Shown: in pieces, positions 53,527 through 62,556 of the stretch
How positions within the stretch are numbered: position 1 is the first letter of the stretch
Layout of the letters: each line of letters starts with the position of its first letter
Source of the DNA: Pyricularia pennisetigena
Taxonomy: Eukaryota; Ascomycota; Sordariomycetes; Magnaporthales; Pyriculariaceae
Assembly: GCF_004337985.1 (NCBI RefSeq)
Contig: NW_021940925.1
Span: forward strand, 528,759 to 592,758
Length of the DNA stretch: 64,000 nucleotides
Direction: 5' to 3'
Notes under the pieces: model-generated
Databases searched by the model: none
What the model was told of the DNA's origin: nothing
Seen by the model: the letters and a program-made list of their open reading frames with translations, nothing else
Program-made: the position numbers and the translations under genes

Positions 53527-55383
53527 ATGGAAAGATACAGGTATATCCCGCTTTCTTCAACTTGCCAGATCCGCCTCTTGAGGCTTTTTGCCGGACGAGC
53601 AGATGACGAGTTGTCCGGCGAATTGTTTCATACATCCCTCAACTGCGCGCCGCGCTTTACAGCGCTTTCGTACGCGTGGGGTGACCCGGAGCCCCGGAAA
53701 GCAATTCGCTGCTGTGGCCTCATTGCTGAGGTTGGTCCCAGCTTGCACAGTGCTTTGCGGCATCTCAGAGGGCCTGATGACGATATCATCCTCTGGGCGG
53801 ATGCGCTGTGCATCGACCAAGAGAATATACCAGAACTCAACGAGCAGGTCAAGATGATGGGCGACATCTACGCCTCGGCGATTCCCACAGCTATTTGGCT
53901 TGGAGAAGAGTCGGCCGAGGTCAAGATGGCTTTTGGCTGGTTACGCAACTTGAACAAAGCCACAGATTCATGGGAATCCAATCAGCAGGCATGGAAGCAC
54001 GATTCTGAGTTCATCGATAAACACCATGCCGAGGCGATATTACAGAGTGCTTTCGGTAATTGCAAGGTACTGGCCTTTAGAAACATCTGGGCTCTGCTCG
54101 ACTGTCCGTGGTTTACACGAAAGTGGGTCATTCAGGAGCTCGTTAAGTCGCGCATGCCATTGCTAGTTAGCGGCAGGAATTGCATCCCGTGGCCGTTTCT
54201 ATCAGCATGGTTAAGATTCATTAGGAAGTGTACAGTTCAGTACGAGGATTTCAGATTGTTTTGCCCACGACCTTTTGAGGCTGACTCCAAGGTTTTGGGA
54301 ATATGTGAGCTGCGAGCCACGCTTCTGTGGCGGATTGCAAACCAAGAAACCCCTCTTTTGCTGTTTCTTCTGACGAGGACGCTGCAATTCAGATGCCGCG
54401 ACCCTCGCGATCACGTATTTGCTTTGATGGGGATCGCATCGGACGCAGAACGCTTTCCCCCCGCTGATTACGGGAAGAAAACTGAGGATGTATTCCGGCA
54501 GCTTGCTTATGCTTGCGTGTCTGATACTATGAACCTCAAACTGCTGTGGTCTCTTCTCTCCTCAATGCCCTTGGAAAAACGGTTGCATTCTTGGGTACCT
54601 GACATAGAAAAAGGTGTGGCTGAATGCGACGGGGGCGTCCTGCCTACCCAGTTTTCCGTGCAGCAGGAAAGAGACTACAACGCAGGTGGAAAGTCGTTTC
54701 CGGAACCGCAATTAGACCGAGGTCGAAACTTGCTCAAGATGGTGGGCCGCATCGTCGATAAGATTCAACTTCTTGGGTCCGACAATAGAAGTCTTATCAA
54801 TGCTCAGACTGTCGAAGGTATAATGAAGATGAGGAGCGATTTCAGAACCTTCGGGCAGAATCTCCAACTATTGCTCCAGCAGAAGTACCAGTGGCTGGAA
54901 GAGTGCATCGCCATCGCAGCAAAAACTATCAGCAGAGATGACGCCGAGGAGGCGTTCAAAAACGCTCTTCTAAGCGACAAGATGGTCAGCGAAGAAGCAC
55001 CTCAAAGCTTAGCGGTGGCGAGGCGAGAATTCTCTACTTGTATGCGCCTAATGAAAGAGGAGGCATGCAGTGGTCAGCTGTGGTTCTTGGCCGTTTTCAA
55101 CCGTCTGAGCCTTGAGTCCGGTCACCTCTTGGAAAACATGATATCGGACAAGCTTCAGCGGCGATTCGGTGGTACGGAGGGCAGGAGAATAGGCTGGCTA
55201 CCACCGGTGGCCGAGGAAAGAGACTTTATCTGTATCTTTGACGGCATGGAGCTCCCATATGTCATCCGTCCAGCGGGTAACGGCCGATACCTCCTCGTTG
55301 GTGACTGCATAATCATGGGACTTATGATGGGAGAAGGGATGCAGCTGCCCAAAACGGAGTCGCAGATAATAGTGCTTGAATAG
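53527..55383 (+). CDS. HET-domain protein (heterokaryon incompatibility), HET gene 2
   Basis: A canonical fungal HET protein with 618 residues and no intron needed. The ATG at 53,527 gives MERYRYIPLS, the usual beginning of HET proteins. Signature segments are at residues 45-54 (TALSYAWGDP), 89-100 (WADALCIDQENI), 105-116 (NEQVKMMGDIYA) and 195-204 (WFTRKWVIQE). Residues after about 285 contain the common HET-6-like segment RDPRDHVFALMGIA. The C-terminus ends with the recurrent GDCxIxGLMxGE motif (GDCIIMGLMMGEG). Unlike HET gene 1, all family-typical residues are present. Solo LTRs lie 1 kb upstream (52,346) and about 0.3-0.55 kb downstream (55,699; 55,937). Confidence 0.96.
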   Translation: MERYRYIPLSSTCQIRLLRLFAGRADDELSGELFHTSLNCAPRFTALSYAWGDPEPRKAIRCCGLIAEVGPSLHSALRHLRGPDDDIILWADALCIDQENIPELNEQVKMMGDIYASAIPTAIWLGEESAEVKMAFGWLRNLNKATDSWESNQQAWKHDSEFIDKHHAEAILQSAFGNCKVLAFRNIWALLDCPWFTRKWVIQELVKSRMPLLVSGRNCIPWPFLSAWLRFIRKCTVQYEDFRLFCPRPFEADSKVLGICELRATLLWRIANQETPLLLFLLTRTLQFRCRDPRDHVFALMGIASDAERFPPADYGKKTEDVFRQLAYACVSDTMNLKLLWSLLSSMPLEKRLHSWVPDIEKGVAECDGGVLPTQFSVQQERDYNAGGKSFPEPQLDRGRNLLKMVGRIVDKIQLLGSDNRSLINAQTVEGIMKMRSDFRTFGQNLQLLLQQKYQWLEECIAIAAKTISRDDAEEAFKNALLSDKMVSEEAPQSLAVARREFSTCMRLMKEEACSGQLWFLAVFNRLSLESGHLLENMISDKLQRRFGGTEGRRIGWLPPVAEERDFICIFDGMELPYVIRPAGNGRYLLVGDCIIMGLMMGEGMQLPKTESQIIVLE

Positions 55384-55698
55384 CCAATATGGAGGTGATA
55401 TCTTCGATGGAGAAATTTATAATACTACTAGTATATAAAAATTGTTGTTTTCCTCCATATCGCGCCAGGGGGTTCCTGCCAAAGGTCTTCCTAGATTTTT
55501 ATCTGGTCATCTATCAATCAGTCACAGCTTCCAGAATCGTGGTGTTTGTACGGCCCTGCAAGCGGGGCAGGGATCGCCGGGTCGTGGATGGGTACCGACC
55601 TGGTCAGCGTGTTCTGTTTTGGCTACCCTGACAAAAAAATGAACTATGCGCTTCGGCATTCCAAGGTGCTCAAGGCCAAAGGCGATCCCACCGGCGAT
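55384..55698. other. Spacer with an unrecognised coding-like fragment
   Basis: The plus strand at 55,546-55,695 reads YGPASGAGIAGSWMGTDLVS and FCFGYPDKKMNYALRH. It looks protein-like but matches no family I recognise. It ends where the family D LTR fragment begins. Confidence 0.3.
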
Positions 55699-55763
55699 AG
55701 AGATCTTCGAATAGAATCGCCCCTATATTGCAGCCTTGGCTCTTTAGGACCGCTTTCGTGACA
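55699..55763 (+). repeat. 3' fragment of family D LTR
   Basis: The 65 bp from AGATCTTCGAATAGAATCGC to TTTCGTGACA match the end of 51,162-51,373. The 5' 150 bp are missing. Confidence 0.85.
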
Positions 55764-55936
55764 CCACCATGGGGCGATATTGCCAAATGGATTCATCACC
55801 CCTACTCTCAAAGCTTGGCATATGCAGGCCCTGCTTGTTCTGCCAGGCTCCCATAGCCGAGTGTGGATGGCCAAGACGGCCCGAGAAAAAGCTGGATATG
55901 GCTGTAAAAGTCCATTAGTGGACTCTCCACAGCGTC

Positions 55937-56125
55937 TGTGGCATTTGGACCTTGAGATCACCAGACCCTAACCCTGATGCCTGACCAACAACCCACCAGG
56001 ACCCTTCATCCGCGTTGCGTCAAGCTCAGCAACTTTGTTTGTTCCTTTTCTCTCCTCAGAGTAGAATCTTCGTCGATAGATGCTAATAGACTAGTTTCCG
56101 TGCTATGCTTACCCTGACCGTGACA
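55937..56125 (+). repeat. Solo LTR of family B with GCGTC target duplication
   Basis: 189 bp, TGTGGCATTTGGACC to CCGTGACA, flanked by perfect GCGTC copies (55,932-55,936 and 56,126-56,130). Little RIP. Confidence 0.93.
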
Positions 56126-56336
56126 GCGTCGAGATACACCCCCGTGGATTTGCCACACCGTAGCAAATAGGCCACAGGCAGCACCTTCCCTTGCCGAACA
56201 GGCGTCACCATGTCCAGATATTCAACCTGTACAAATACCACTGACGTGCAAAAACAACACATTTACACATTTGAGCCTATGAGCTGGGATTATCTGACGA
56301 AAAAAAGTCGCTTTCATAGAGACTGGGTTCGGCTGT

Positions 56337-56708
56337 ATGTACGAGATCCGAGGCTCTAAACGAGGATCCCTGCCCTGTTGGTTTGGCCCAAAAAGCACCC
56401 GGACGAGCTATCTCCGCCCGGATCCCTTCCCTGTTAGTCGCTCGTTGGAAGGGCTTCAGGCACTTGACAAGCCGAACTTGTGCATTCTGTCGGCGACCAA
56501 ATACTCAGCTTACATAGATGACGAGGATGCAGACAATTACGCTCTGGCAAATGGTGTGGAGGCACTGTTAAGTTTCTATAGCACCAAAATAAGGTCTAGG
56601 AACATTATGCACCATCCAAGTGAAGCACGTCAACCTGTGCCTAAGCCTAAAATTACTAACTTAGTCCTCCCGCCTATACTACAGAGACGGGTGTGTTTAC
56701 AAGCATAA
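56337..56708 (+). CDS. Hypothetical protein, 123 residues (weak)
   Basis: Not recognised. An open frame from ATG 56,337. The middle (ALDKPNLCILSATKYSAYID, then DEDADNYALANGVEALLSFY) looks helical and globular, while both ends are basic. No splice signals or homologous copy in the window support it. It could be a gene fragment. Confidence 0.25.
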   Translation: MYEIRGSKRGSLPCWFGPKSTRTSYLRPDPFPVSRSLEGLQALDKPNLCILSATKYSAYIDDEDADNYALANGVEALLSFYSTKIRSRNIMHHPSEARQPVPKPKITNLVLPPILQRRVCLQA

Positions 56709-57088
56709 CATGCTTTTGGGCTTTGCTGGTAAGCCGTTGTGTGAAAGTACTAACCAAATCAAGAATCTGCTTCAGCTACGTTGATAAAACCTACCCCCAA
56801 TGGATAGACTGATAACGAAACTGGCCTTGAATTGGTTGAGCATTTCGACCATTGCACGAAATTGCGGACAAAAGGCGGCGTTAAAATCAAACAAAAACTA
56901 TTCCCAAAATTCATTTGCTCCCTTCACACCTGGTTTTATCTTAATACCCACCCGTTTATTTTTGTGTTGAGTGAATGAGGTGGCCTGAGCGTTGTGGTTA
57001 CTTTTTCACATGGCGATTTGGGTGGTGTAGATATTCCCTTTTCGCTTGGCGACCTGGGGTGTGTGGTAACCTTTTTGTATCCAGTTTT
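56709..57088. other. Spacer with degenerate repeat motif, no gene seen
   Basis: Near 57,018-57,075 two GGCGAyyTGGGGTGTG-like motifs occur. The same motif appears, inverted, in 58.2-58.6 kb and 61.1 kb. Confidence 0.35.
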
Positions 57089-57155
57089 GCCTGTTGTGCC
57101 TGTTGTGCCTGTTGTGCCTGTTGTGCCTGTTGTGCCTGTTGTGCCTGTTGTGCCT
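57089..57155 (+). repeat. 9-bp tandem repeat, about 7.4 copies
   Basis: Unit CTGTTGTGC (for example TTGTGCCTG), almost perfect. Translations of it are simple repeats (CCACCA or PVVPVV types) and are not taken as coding. Confidence 0.95.
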
Positions 57156-57338
57156 CGCGATCCGCGGGGTTTTTGTAGCTAGTGACTTTCATTGCGTTTT
57201 AATGCCACCGCTAGTTAAATGTTCACAATTTTGCGAAGCCAGTTTTTTATTTTGCTACAAACAAGGACCCCAGACGCACGTAAAACCACCCGTTCGCAAG
57301 CAGCTCATACACCAAGCTCCAAAAGGCGCCGAGGAGAT

Positions 57339-57436
57339 GGTACAGCTTGTCCTGGTACAGCTTGTCCTGGTACAGCTTGTCCTGGTACAGCTTGTCCTAT
57401 TACAGCTTGTCCTGGTACAGCTTGTCCTGGTACAGC
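57339..57436 (+). repeat. 15-bp tandem repeat, about 6.5 copies
   Basis: Unit GGTACAGCTTGTCCT with one variant copy (ATTACAGCTTGTCCT). Because 15 is a multiple of 3, all frames stay open through it, which creates spurious reading frames such as VQLVL repeats. Confidence 0.95.
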
Positions 57437-57660
57437 CAGAGTACTGATGAACCACGTTAGTCAGAGAAATTGCTCATTACTCGAGAACTACCGAAAAGCA
57501 CTCAATTGACAACCTGAATCCAAAAGGTCTGTCGTGGTAACGTAGGGCAACCACCATGAAGAAAAAGCGCTTGGGTGTCTGTGTCTTTCCCTGGAAAAAG
57601 AAAAATAAGAAAAGGAATAAACGATGATCAAAAGAACTAAGATCTTCACTGGTCATAACT

Positions 57661-57780
57661 CTTAAACAAGGTGGTTACATCCGATAGTAGATGTGTCTGC
57701 TAAACCTTTATGTCGCATCCTTCTGCTTCTCAAGCTTTTAATATTGCTAGCCGAATCCGGAGCTTCCCTGCTGCGTTCAT
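57661..57780 (-). pseudogene. C-terminal fragment of a paralogue of the coiled-coil gene at 62 kb
   Basis: The minus strand encodes YERSREAPDSASNIKSLRSR and RMRHKGLADT, matching SERSIEYTGLASSKSLRSR and RNLHRGSRDS at the end of the gene at 61,999-62,556. The DNA is also similar (CTTCTGCTTCTCAAGC TTTTA at both sites). The rest of the gene is absent; sequence to the right belongs to the BTB-like fragment. Confidence 0.65.
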
Positions 57781-58113
57781 ATCGTGGCAGAAAAGCTGTT
57801 GATGCCGGGTATTAAGGTTTTGGCTTTGGAGCGGGTTCGAGGCAGAGTTAGCGACATTCTTTCCGACTTCGAAGACACCTCGACTGAGGACTGTATCACG
57901 GCGCGAGTCGACGGAAGCTCGGAATTTATCAGCTTGCTTGATGACATGTACGAAAGCCTGCCTGGAAGCGACGTCGCGCTGAAGGCGTCAATTTGTCGCG
58001 TTATCGCGGTCTTGAGGGTGGAGGAAAAGTTCTTCAAGCAATTGATGCCCGTGATGCAGAAACACGGTAGTCTGGCTTTAGGGGGTTTGAACTATCTGAG
58101 GCTGCACGGATGA
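57766..58113 (+). pseudogene. C-terminal fragment of a BTB/POZ-type protein (probable)
   Basis: The plus strand reads CVHIVAEKLLMPGIKVLALE, then EFISLLDDMYESLPGSDVAL and IAVLRVEEKFFKQLMPVM, stopping at 58,111-58,113. The pattern vYxxAeKyxmpgLkxLAlekf, followed by a vYeslPxsD segment, is what follows the BTB domain in many fungal BTB/POZ proteins. The BTB core itself is not present upstream; an in-frame TAG and non-coding sequence precede it. It is a truncated fragment, or an exon whose partner was lost. Confidence 0.5.
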
Positions 58114-58199
58114 GAAGCGCCTTCGATGGATGCAGGATGCCCACGAACAATGATATTTCTGCAAGGACAAAGATACAACAGTCAAAACCGGATCCAAGG

Positions 58200-58600
58200 A
58201 ATATTTACAGCATCCATATCAAAAGCCAAGATGGCTATAGAAGTTAGACACACCACCAAATCGCAAAGCGAAATAGTTCAAGCTGGCTTTAAGAAATGTA
58301 CACACGCCCCAAAAACACAGCCAAAACTAGCTGTAAAGAATTACACCTTGATATTTCCAAGAAAAGCCCAAACTGGCCACACAAAGGTTGACCACATCCC
58401 CCACATCGCGAAGCACATCCGAAATTATCTATACAAGGTTACCACACACTCCCCAGATCGCCTAGCGAAAAGATTCAAATTTGTTCTAAAACATAACTTC
58501 GCCATGCATTTTTCCAAACCCGCCCCCCAGAGTGCCAAACACAAAATATGCCACAACTCGTTGAGAAACCAAAGACGTACAGTTTCAAAATATCTGCGTC
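58200..58600 (-). repeat. Degenerate repeat array (GCGATxTGGGG-GTGTG motif)
   Basis: On the plus strand the motif appears as GACACACCACCAAATCGC (58,247), GACCACATCCCCCACATCGC (58,390) and TACCACACACTCCCCAGATC (58,440), with weaker copies between. The same motif occurs at 57.02-57.07 kb and, weakly, near 61.1 kb. A 165-codon open frame across this array (58,126-58,623) is not considered a gene. Confidence 0.5.
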
Positions 58601-58738
58601 TAAAACTGCTTGAGAAGCAATAATCAGGCCGAACTCTAGCGATAAAGTTCTTTACATATATTTCTGCCTGTTAAATGAACTTTGCGTCGCCACTCCTCAC
58701 AGCATGAATTTTATTTCGCCGTTGAATTTTAAATCAAA

Positions 58739-59434
58739 ATGCTTGGTGCTTTCAGACAATTAATGCAAGCATTTAATGAGAGCGTTGACGTGAAATTTGA
58801 AGACACACAGCAAAAGGCTGCCAAGGTTTGGGGCGCAATATTTAAGGATGAAAACTGGCTCGAAGCTGTAATGAATTCTAAGTCAAGGGGTCATTTCTGT
58901 CATCCTATCCTCATAGGCTATGACGTTATGAAACTCTATAATGGGTATCAAGGTCGAGTGTTTCTTGTCCTTGCAATCAGGGATTATGCCGGCGAGCATA
59001 CAGAGATTTCCGAGCTATTAAGATCCCTGAAGCCTCACGAATATAATGAGCGTACTGGTGAAGTGCACATCAATGGGACCAACATAACAATCGGCCTGGA
59101 AAATAATTCAGACATAATACGCATAAATCGCCCACAAATGTTGTTTAACACGAGATACTCTCAACTAGAGACCGCCGCTCTATATTACAGCAAAAACACG
59201 CCCACTAAAATAAACGATGATAGTATAGGTGGAATTCTGAAAAAGAACAGGCCACTTGTCAAAGATTGTTGTACAATTAGATTGTATTCAAGAGAAGGAG
59301 AGCCTCTAGTCTGCATGATTCAGAGAATAGGATTTTCGTTTCCAAAGCGGTATGAACACATCGTTACAAAAGATGGAGAAGGCAAGGAAATAGGTTTATC
59401 TTGGAAAGTTATCAGCAAACCTGATTCATTTTAA
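58739..59434 (+). CDS. Hypothetical protein, 231 residues, intact
   Basis: Not assigned to a named family. A clean frame from ATG 58,739 in good context (CAAAATGCT). The product has no signal peptide or membrane segment. Readable features are an amphipathic helical N-terminus (MLGAFRQLMQAFNESVDVKF, then FKDENWLEAVM), a central segment (LYNGYQGRVFLVLAIRDYAG, EHTEISELLRSLKPHEYNER) and a late cysteine-containing segment (KKNRPLVKDCCTIRLYSREG). Composition is normal and there are no stops or tandem repeats. It looks like one of the many lineage-restricted soluble fungal proteins. Function unknown. Confidence 0.7.
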   Translation: MLGAFRQLMQAFNESVDVKFEDTQQKAAKVWGAIFKDENWLEAVMNSKSRGHFCHPILIGYDVMKLYNGYQGRVFLVLAIRDYAGEHTEISELLRSLKPHEYNERTGEVHINGTNITIGLENNSDIIRINRPQMLFNTRYSQLETAALYYSKNTPTKINDDSIGGILKKNRPLVKDCCTIRLYSREGEPLVCMIQRIGFSFPKRYEHIVTKDGEGKEIGLSWKVISKPDSF

Positions 59435-60065
59435 TTTTGTCCGATGCCAAAGTTTGTATAACACTTAATAGATGAAAGGGAGGAAAGATCCAGATTTGCA
59501 TAATAGATGCAAAAATACCTCGAAGAGAGTGCGCCATCTGAAACACAAAAAGGGTTCTCAGTCACTAGATTTTCATCTTTCGTCTCACATGTCTGCGATG
59601 TATTGGGATTTGCCAGCTGCATAAACACTCATGAAGTACATTTCACTTCAACCGCTGGGATAAAACACACTGCGAGTCTGCAAGTTGAATCCTTAGGATG
59701 CAAGGATTGACCCTCTGTTGTTCGAAAAGTTGGTGGAAGGTCTTGAACTACTTGTTTCCGCCAGGGAGTGGAAGAACACCGGGTTTGGTCGCTTGATTCA
59801 CCTTGTTAGACAGAGTGTCGAGGTTATAGGCAACCAAAACAAAGACAGGGTATTGTCCTTGCTTTGCTGTTTTGGGCTTGTTTGTTATGTGGCATGGGAA
59901 GGAATTTGCCTGTGCCAGCCGTGCGATAGGTATCTGGGACCGGATAGTTTTGTATAGGGTGTGGTTATTTAACCCGTACAGATCACACCCGTAAGTGGAT
60001 ACTTTTACAGATGAATTTTTCGTTTTTGAACTTACTTTTTTCTGATTTTGATTCCTTATTCTCCA
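59435..60065. other. Intergenic, no supported gene
   Basis: A 67-codon plus-strand frame at 59,507-59,710 begins with ATG but has no recognisable features. The stretch 59,955-60,060, just before the transposase fragment, probably includes the 5' end of that element. Confidence 0.35.
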
Positions 60066-60164
60066 ATGAAGCAATATACCGAAAACCAGCTTGTTTCTGC
60101 TATTAACGACGTTAACAATAGCGAACCAATTGCAAAAGCCTCCCGAAAATGGGGAATTCCTTGC
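60066..60164 (+). pseudogene. N-terminal helix-turn-helix fragment of the pogo transposase
   Basis: MKQYTENQLVSAINDVNNSE, then ASRKWGIP, closely matches the first 32 residues of the intact transposase at 37,127 (MKQYTENQLLAAISDIRNGK, SQKWGIP). The similarity ends abruptly after KWGIP. It is a remnant of the same subfamily as the intact element and confirms its start codon. Confidence 0.85.
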
Positions 60165-61392
60165 TTAAGAACGGTCGTGGCGTTATGGCTGTTGCGAGGT
60201 AGTATTTTATATGGGTGCCGGTGCCAGGATATCTTTGCTTTATCTAATCTGGCTGTTTTGGAATGGTCGCAAATCTGCCATGTAAGTGTCGCAGTTAAGG
60301 CAGTTGAGCAAGTATCCAAGCAGTTCTTTCTTTTGCTGGCCTGCCATGCAAGGCTGTGGGTCGCAGAATAAAAGTCACCAGGAAACGCGGAAAAGCCAAC
60401 CTACGAGGAAATGAATTTCAGATCAACCTATTCCCGAGACGTCAATAACGCTGATACCTTCACCAGAGATAAAACAGAGGTACCCGTGGCCTTCAACGGT
60501 TGGCCAGCGTGCCTTCAGTACAACTCGCCTAGCTGGTGCCAAAGCTTCCATTCACACAATTGTTTAATCGGACAGATTGCTTCCTCAATCAACATGGTTG
60601 GATGAACAGGAGGTCGGGCCGCCTTCTTAAGCATATGCCTGCTGGCAAGCAATCGGTACATATGCACAGATAATACCATAGCGAGGACTTGATTGATGCA
60701 AAATTTTCATTTTTGCTAGGCGGGTCTGTGCCTTACTATGCACCCGAATCTTCCCCCGAGTAGACCCAACGAGTTGTCGAACCGTCTTCATGCTTCAAAT
60801 ATCGAATTTCTGTGGTGAAAACGGAAGATGAATTTGCTCCAAACTGTACCAGAAGCAAAGCTACCTACTGGAGAAGAACTATGTCTACTAATGTATCATA
60901 AATCGATAAATTCTCGTCGATTTATATCAGGCCAACGAATGCGCCAAACTTCTTCAGCATCTTTTTGCGTGTCTATGGGCTATGCGTCTTAATAAAAGCC
61001 TCAACTGGTCAAACAGAGGCTGAGCACGCCCCCGAAATCTTTAAGTTCATCATTTCAAAACTGACTGTAAAGACTATTTACACCCCCTGATTTCCAAGCG
61101 CTACAGCTAAAAGTGTCTCCAAAAGATTACCCCACATCCCAAATTGCTCAGCACAGCAGCCGCAAGTGGCTGCGAAGGCTAACCAATAATTAACCCCCAG
61201 AGGTCGCAAACAAAGCACCATTGCTATGCAATGCTTTGTTACTGATAAGATGTCATCACCTATGCCACGCTTGTTGACTGAGAATTGATACAGACAACGA
61301 ATCGGCGCCAGCATTGGTGACTTCCTGGTGCTAGAATGCTGCAATGCAGAACTTAGCTTCAGCTTGCGGTTCCCCTACCGCGCCTGGTAACC
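60165..61392. other. Intergenic, no supported gene
   Basis: Only short frames. Bases 61,080-61,200 contain a weak copy of the degenerate repeat seen at 58.2-58.6 kb. Confidence 0.35.
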
Positions 61393-61674
61393 ATGAGCCA
61401 CATACAAAAACCCCATTCGTCAAAAGCCGAAAGTGATCGCAAATCAGTAGCAAATCGTTTTTGCTACAAAAGCAGTCTTGGTGGAGATCCTAAAAAGCCA
61501 ATTCTGAACGAGCCAGCAGGAACCGGCACCGAGAGCACCGTTCCGAATCCTGAGCAAGTGTGGATGGCGCACGCACATTTCCGGATCCAAAATCCCCAGT
61601 TATCTTCTATTTTGGGCATTAGTGATAGAGTTTCAGCGTATCAATGGAGAACCGAGGTTATTATGGAGGGGTAG
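61393..61674 (+). CDS. Hypothetical protein, 93 residues (weak)
   Basis: An open frame from ATG 61,393 in good context (AACCATGAG). The product is hydrophilic (MSHIQKPHSSKAESDRKSVA and onward) with no recognisable motif. No repeat or homologue in the window supports it. Confidence 0.25.
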   Translation: MSHIQKPHSSKAESDRKSVANRFCYKSSLGGDPKKPILNEPAGTGTESTVPNPEQVWMAHAHFRIQNPQLSSILGISDRVSAYQWRTEVIMEG

Positions 61675-61998
61675 CAGATCTTAGGAAACGAGCCCTCCAG
61701 GGACTCTTGACCACAATTACCTTTCTTACGTGTATTAGTAGAATGCTTAACATCTTGTCCATTTAACACTGACTGTCTTGGGCACATATACTATTTACAG
61801 AGGCTCAGATTTTACGCCAGTCTTTCGAAAAGAATGAGTGATGTTTCTATCAACACACACAAAATCGGTGTCATAAGAATATAGAAAGATTTAGTCTCTG
61901 CCCAAGAAAAGAAAAGGAACGGCCAGTGGCCAACAAAACGAAGACTTTCTGTTTTGAAACATTTGGTCTTCTTCATTGGTCGTAGCTCAATAATGCAG

Positions 61999-62556
61999 TC
62001 ATTTCATTAATGGACTGTCTCTTGAGCCTCTATGTAGGTTCCTTCTGCTTCTCAAGCTTTTACTGCTAGCTAAGCCTGTATATTCAATGCTGCGTTCAGA
62101 TGACTTCAAACACTTTCGTACAGGTTCTGTTTCACCCTTCTGCTCGTTGCCTTCTTCCAGTAGCTGCAAGTCCAGCTCTGTCTGGTCGTTTTGTTGTTCA
62201 GACTGCGTTTGAACGTTATGATGTTGAAGCTTGCAAGACAAGGCATCGGTTTTCAGCTGCTGTGATGCCCATTGCAACGTTGCGTTGCTCTCGCCTCTTG
62301 TTTTCTGTAGCTCGGCTTCAAGCGTCTGATTAATATCCAGTACTTTCTGCTGTGTGAGCAAAGCTGTCTCAAGAGCCGAAAGAATATCGTTCTGTCTTGT
62401 TTCCAAGCTCGATACCTTTGCATAAAGCAATCTATTGTCATGACAAAGCCGATTATATCTCTGATCCTTTTCCAGATTCTCTCTGCGACAAGAATTCATT
62501 GTATTTATCATTGTCCAAAGCCAGGTGTCGATATTGTCGTGCACGGGCTGCTTCAT
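61999..62556 (-). CDS. Hypothetical coiled-coil protein, 185 residues
   Basis: Function unknown. The minus-strand frame from ATG 62,556 (MKQPVHDNIDTWLWTMINTM) contains a long helical coiled coil at about residues 40-140 (YAKVSSLETRQNDILSALET, QKVLDINQTLEAELQKTRGE) rich in Leu, Glu and Gln, then a basic tail (KSLRSRRNLHRG). A diverged fragment of a paralogue at 57,661-57,780 conserves the tail, which supports real coding. An alternative ATG eight bases upstream, in another frame, encodes a plausible short peptide (MAKHEAARARQYRHLALDND), so an upstream exon or another start is possible. It is divergent from the acetyltransferase gene, with 565 bp between starts. Confidence 0.5.
   Translation of the reverse strand: MKQPVHDNIDTWLWTMINTMNSCRRENLEKDQRYNRLCHDNRLLYAKVSSLETRQNDILSALETALLTQQKVLDINQTLEAELQKTRGESNATLQWASQQLKTDALSCKLQHHNVQTQSEQQNDQTELDLQLLEEGNEQKGETEPVRKCLKSSERSIEYTGLASSKSLRSRRNLHRGSRDSPLMK

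Noticed and set aside
53354..53606. Plus-strand frames upstream of HET gene 2, including extension of the HET frame before 53,527
   Set aside because: The in-frame extension has no ATG, and HET proteins normally start just before the YRYIPL-type segment, so the ATG at 53,527 was chosen.
57094..57447. Open frames of 60-117 codons encoding CLLCLLC or VQLVL repeats
   Set aside because: They arise because the 9-bp and 15-bp tandem repeats are multiples of three; all frames are open.
58126..58623. 165-codon plus-strand open frame with an ATG
   Set aside because: It runs across a degenerate repeat array. Its composition is explained by the repeats and no domain is visible.
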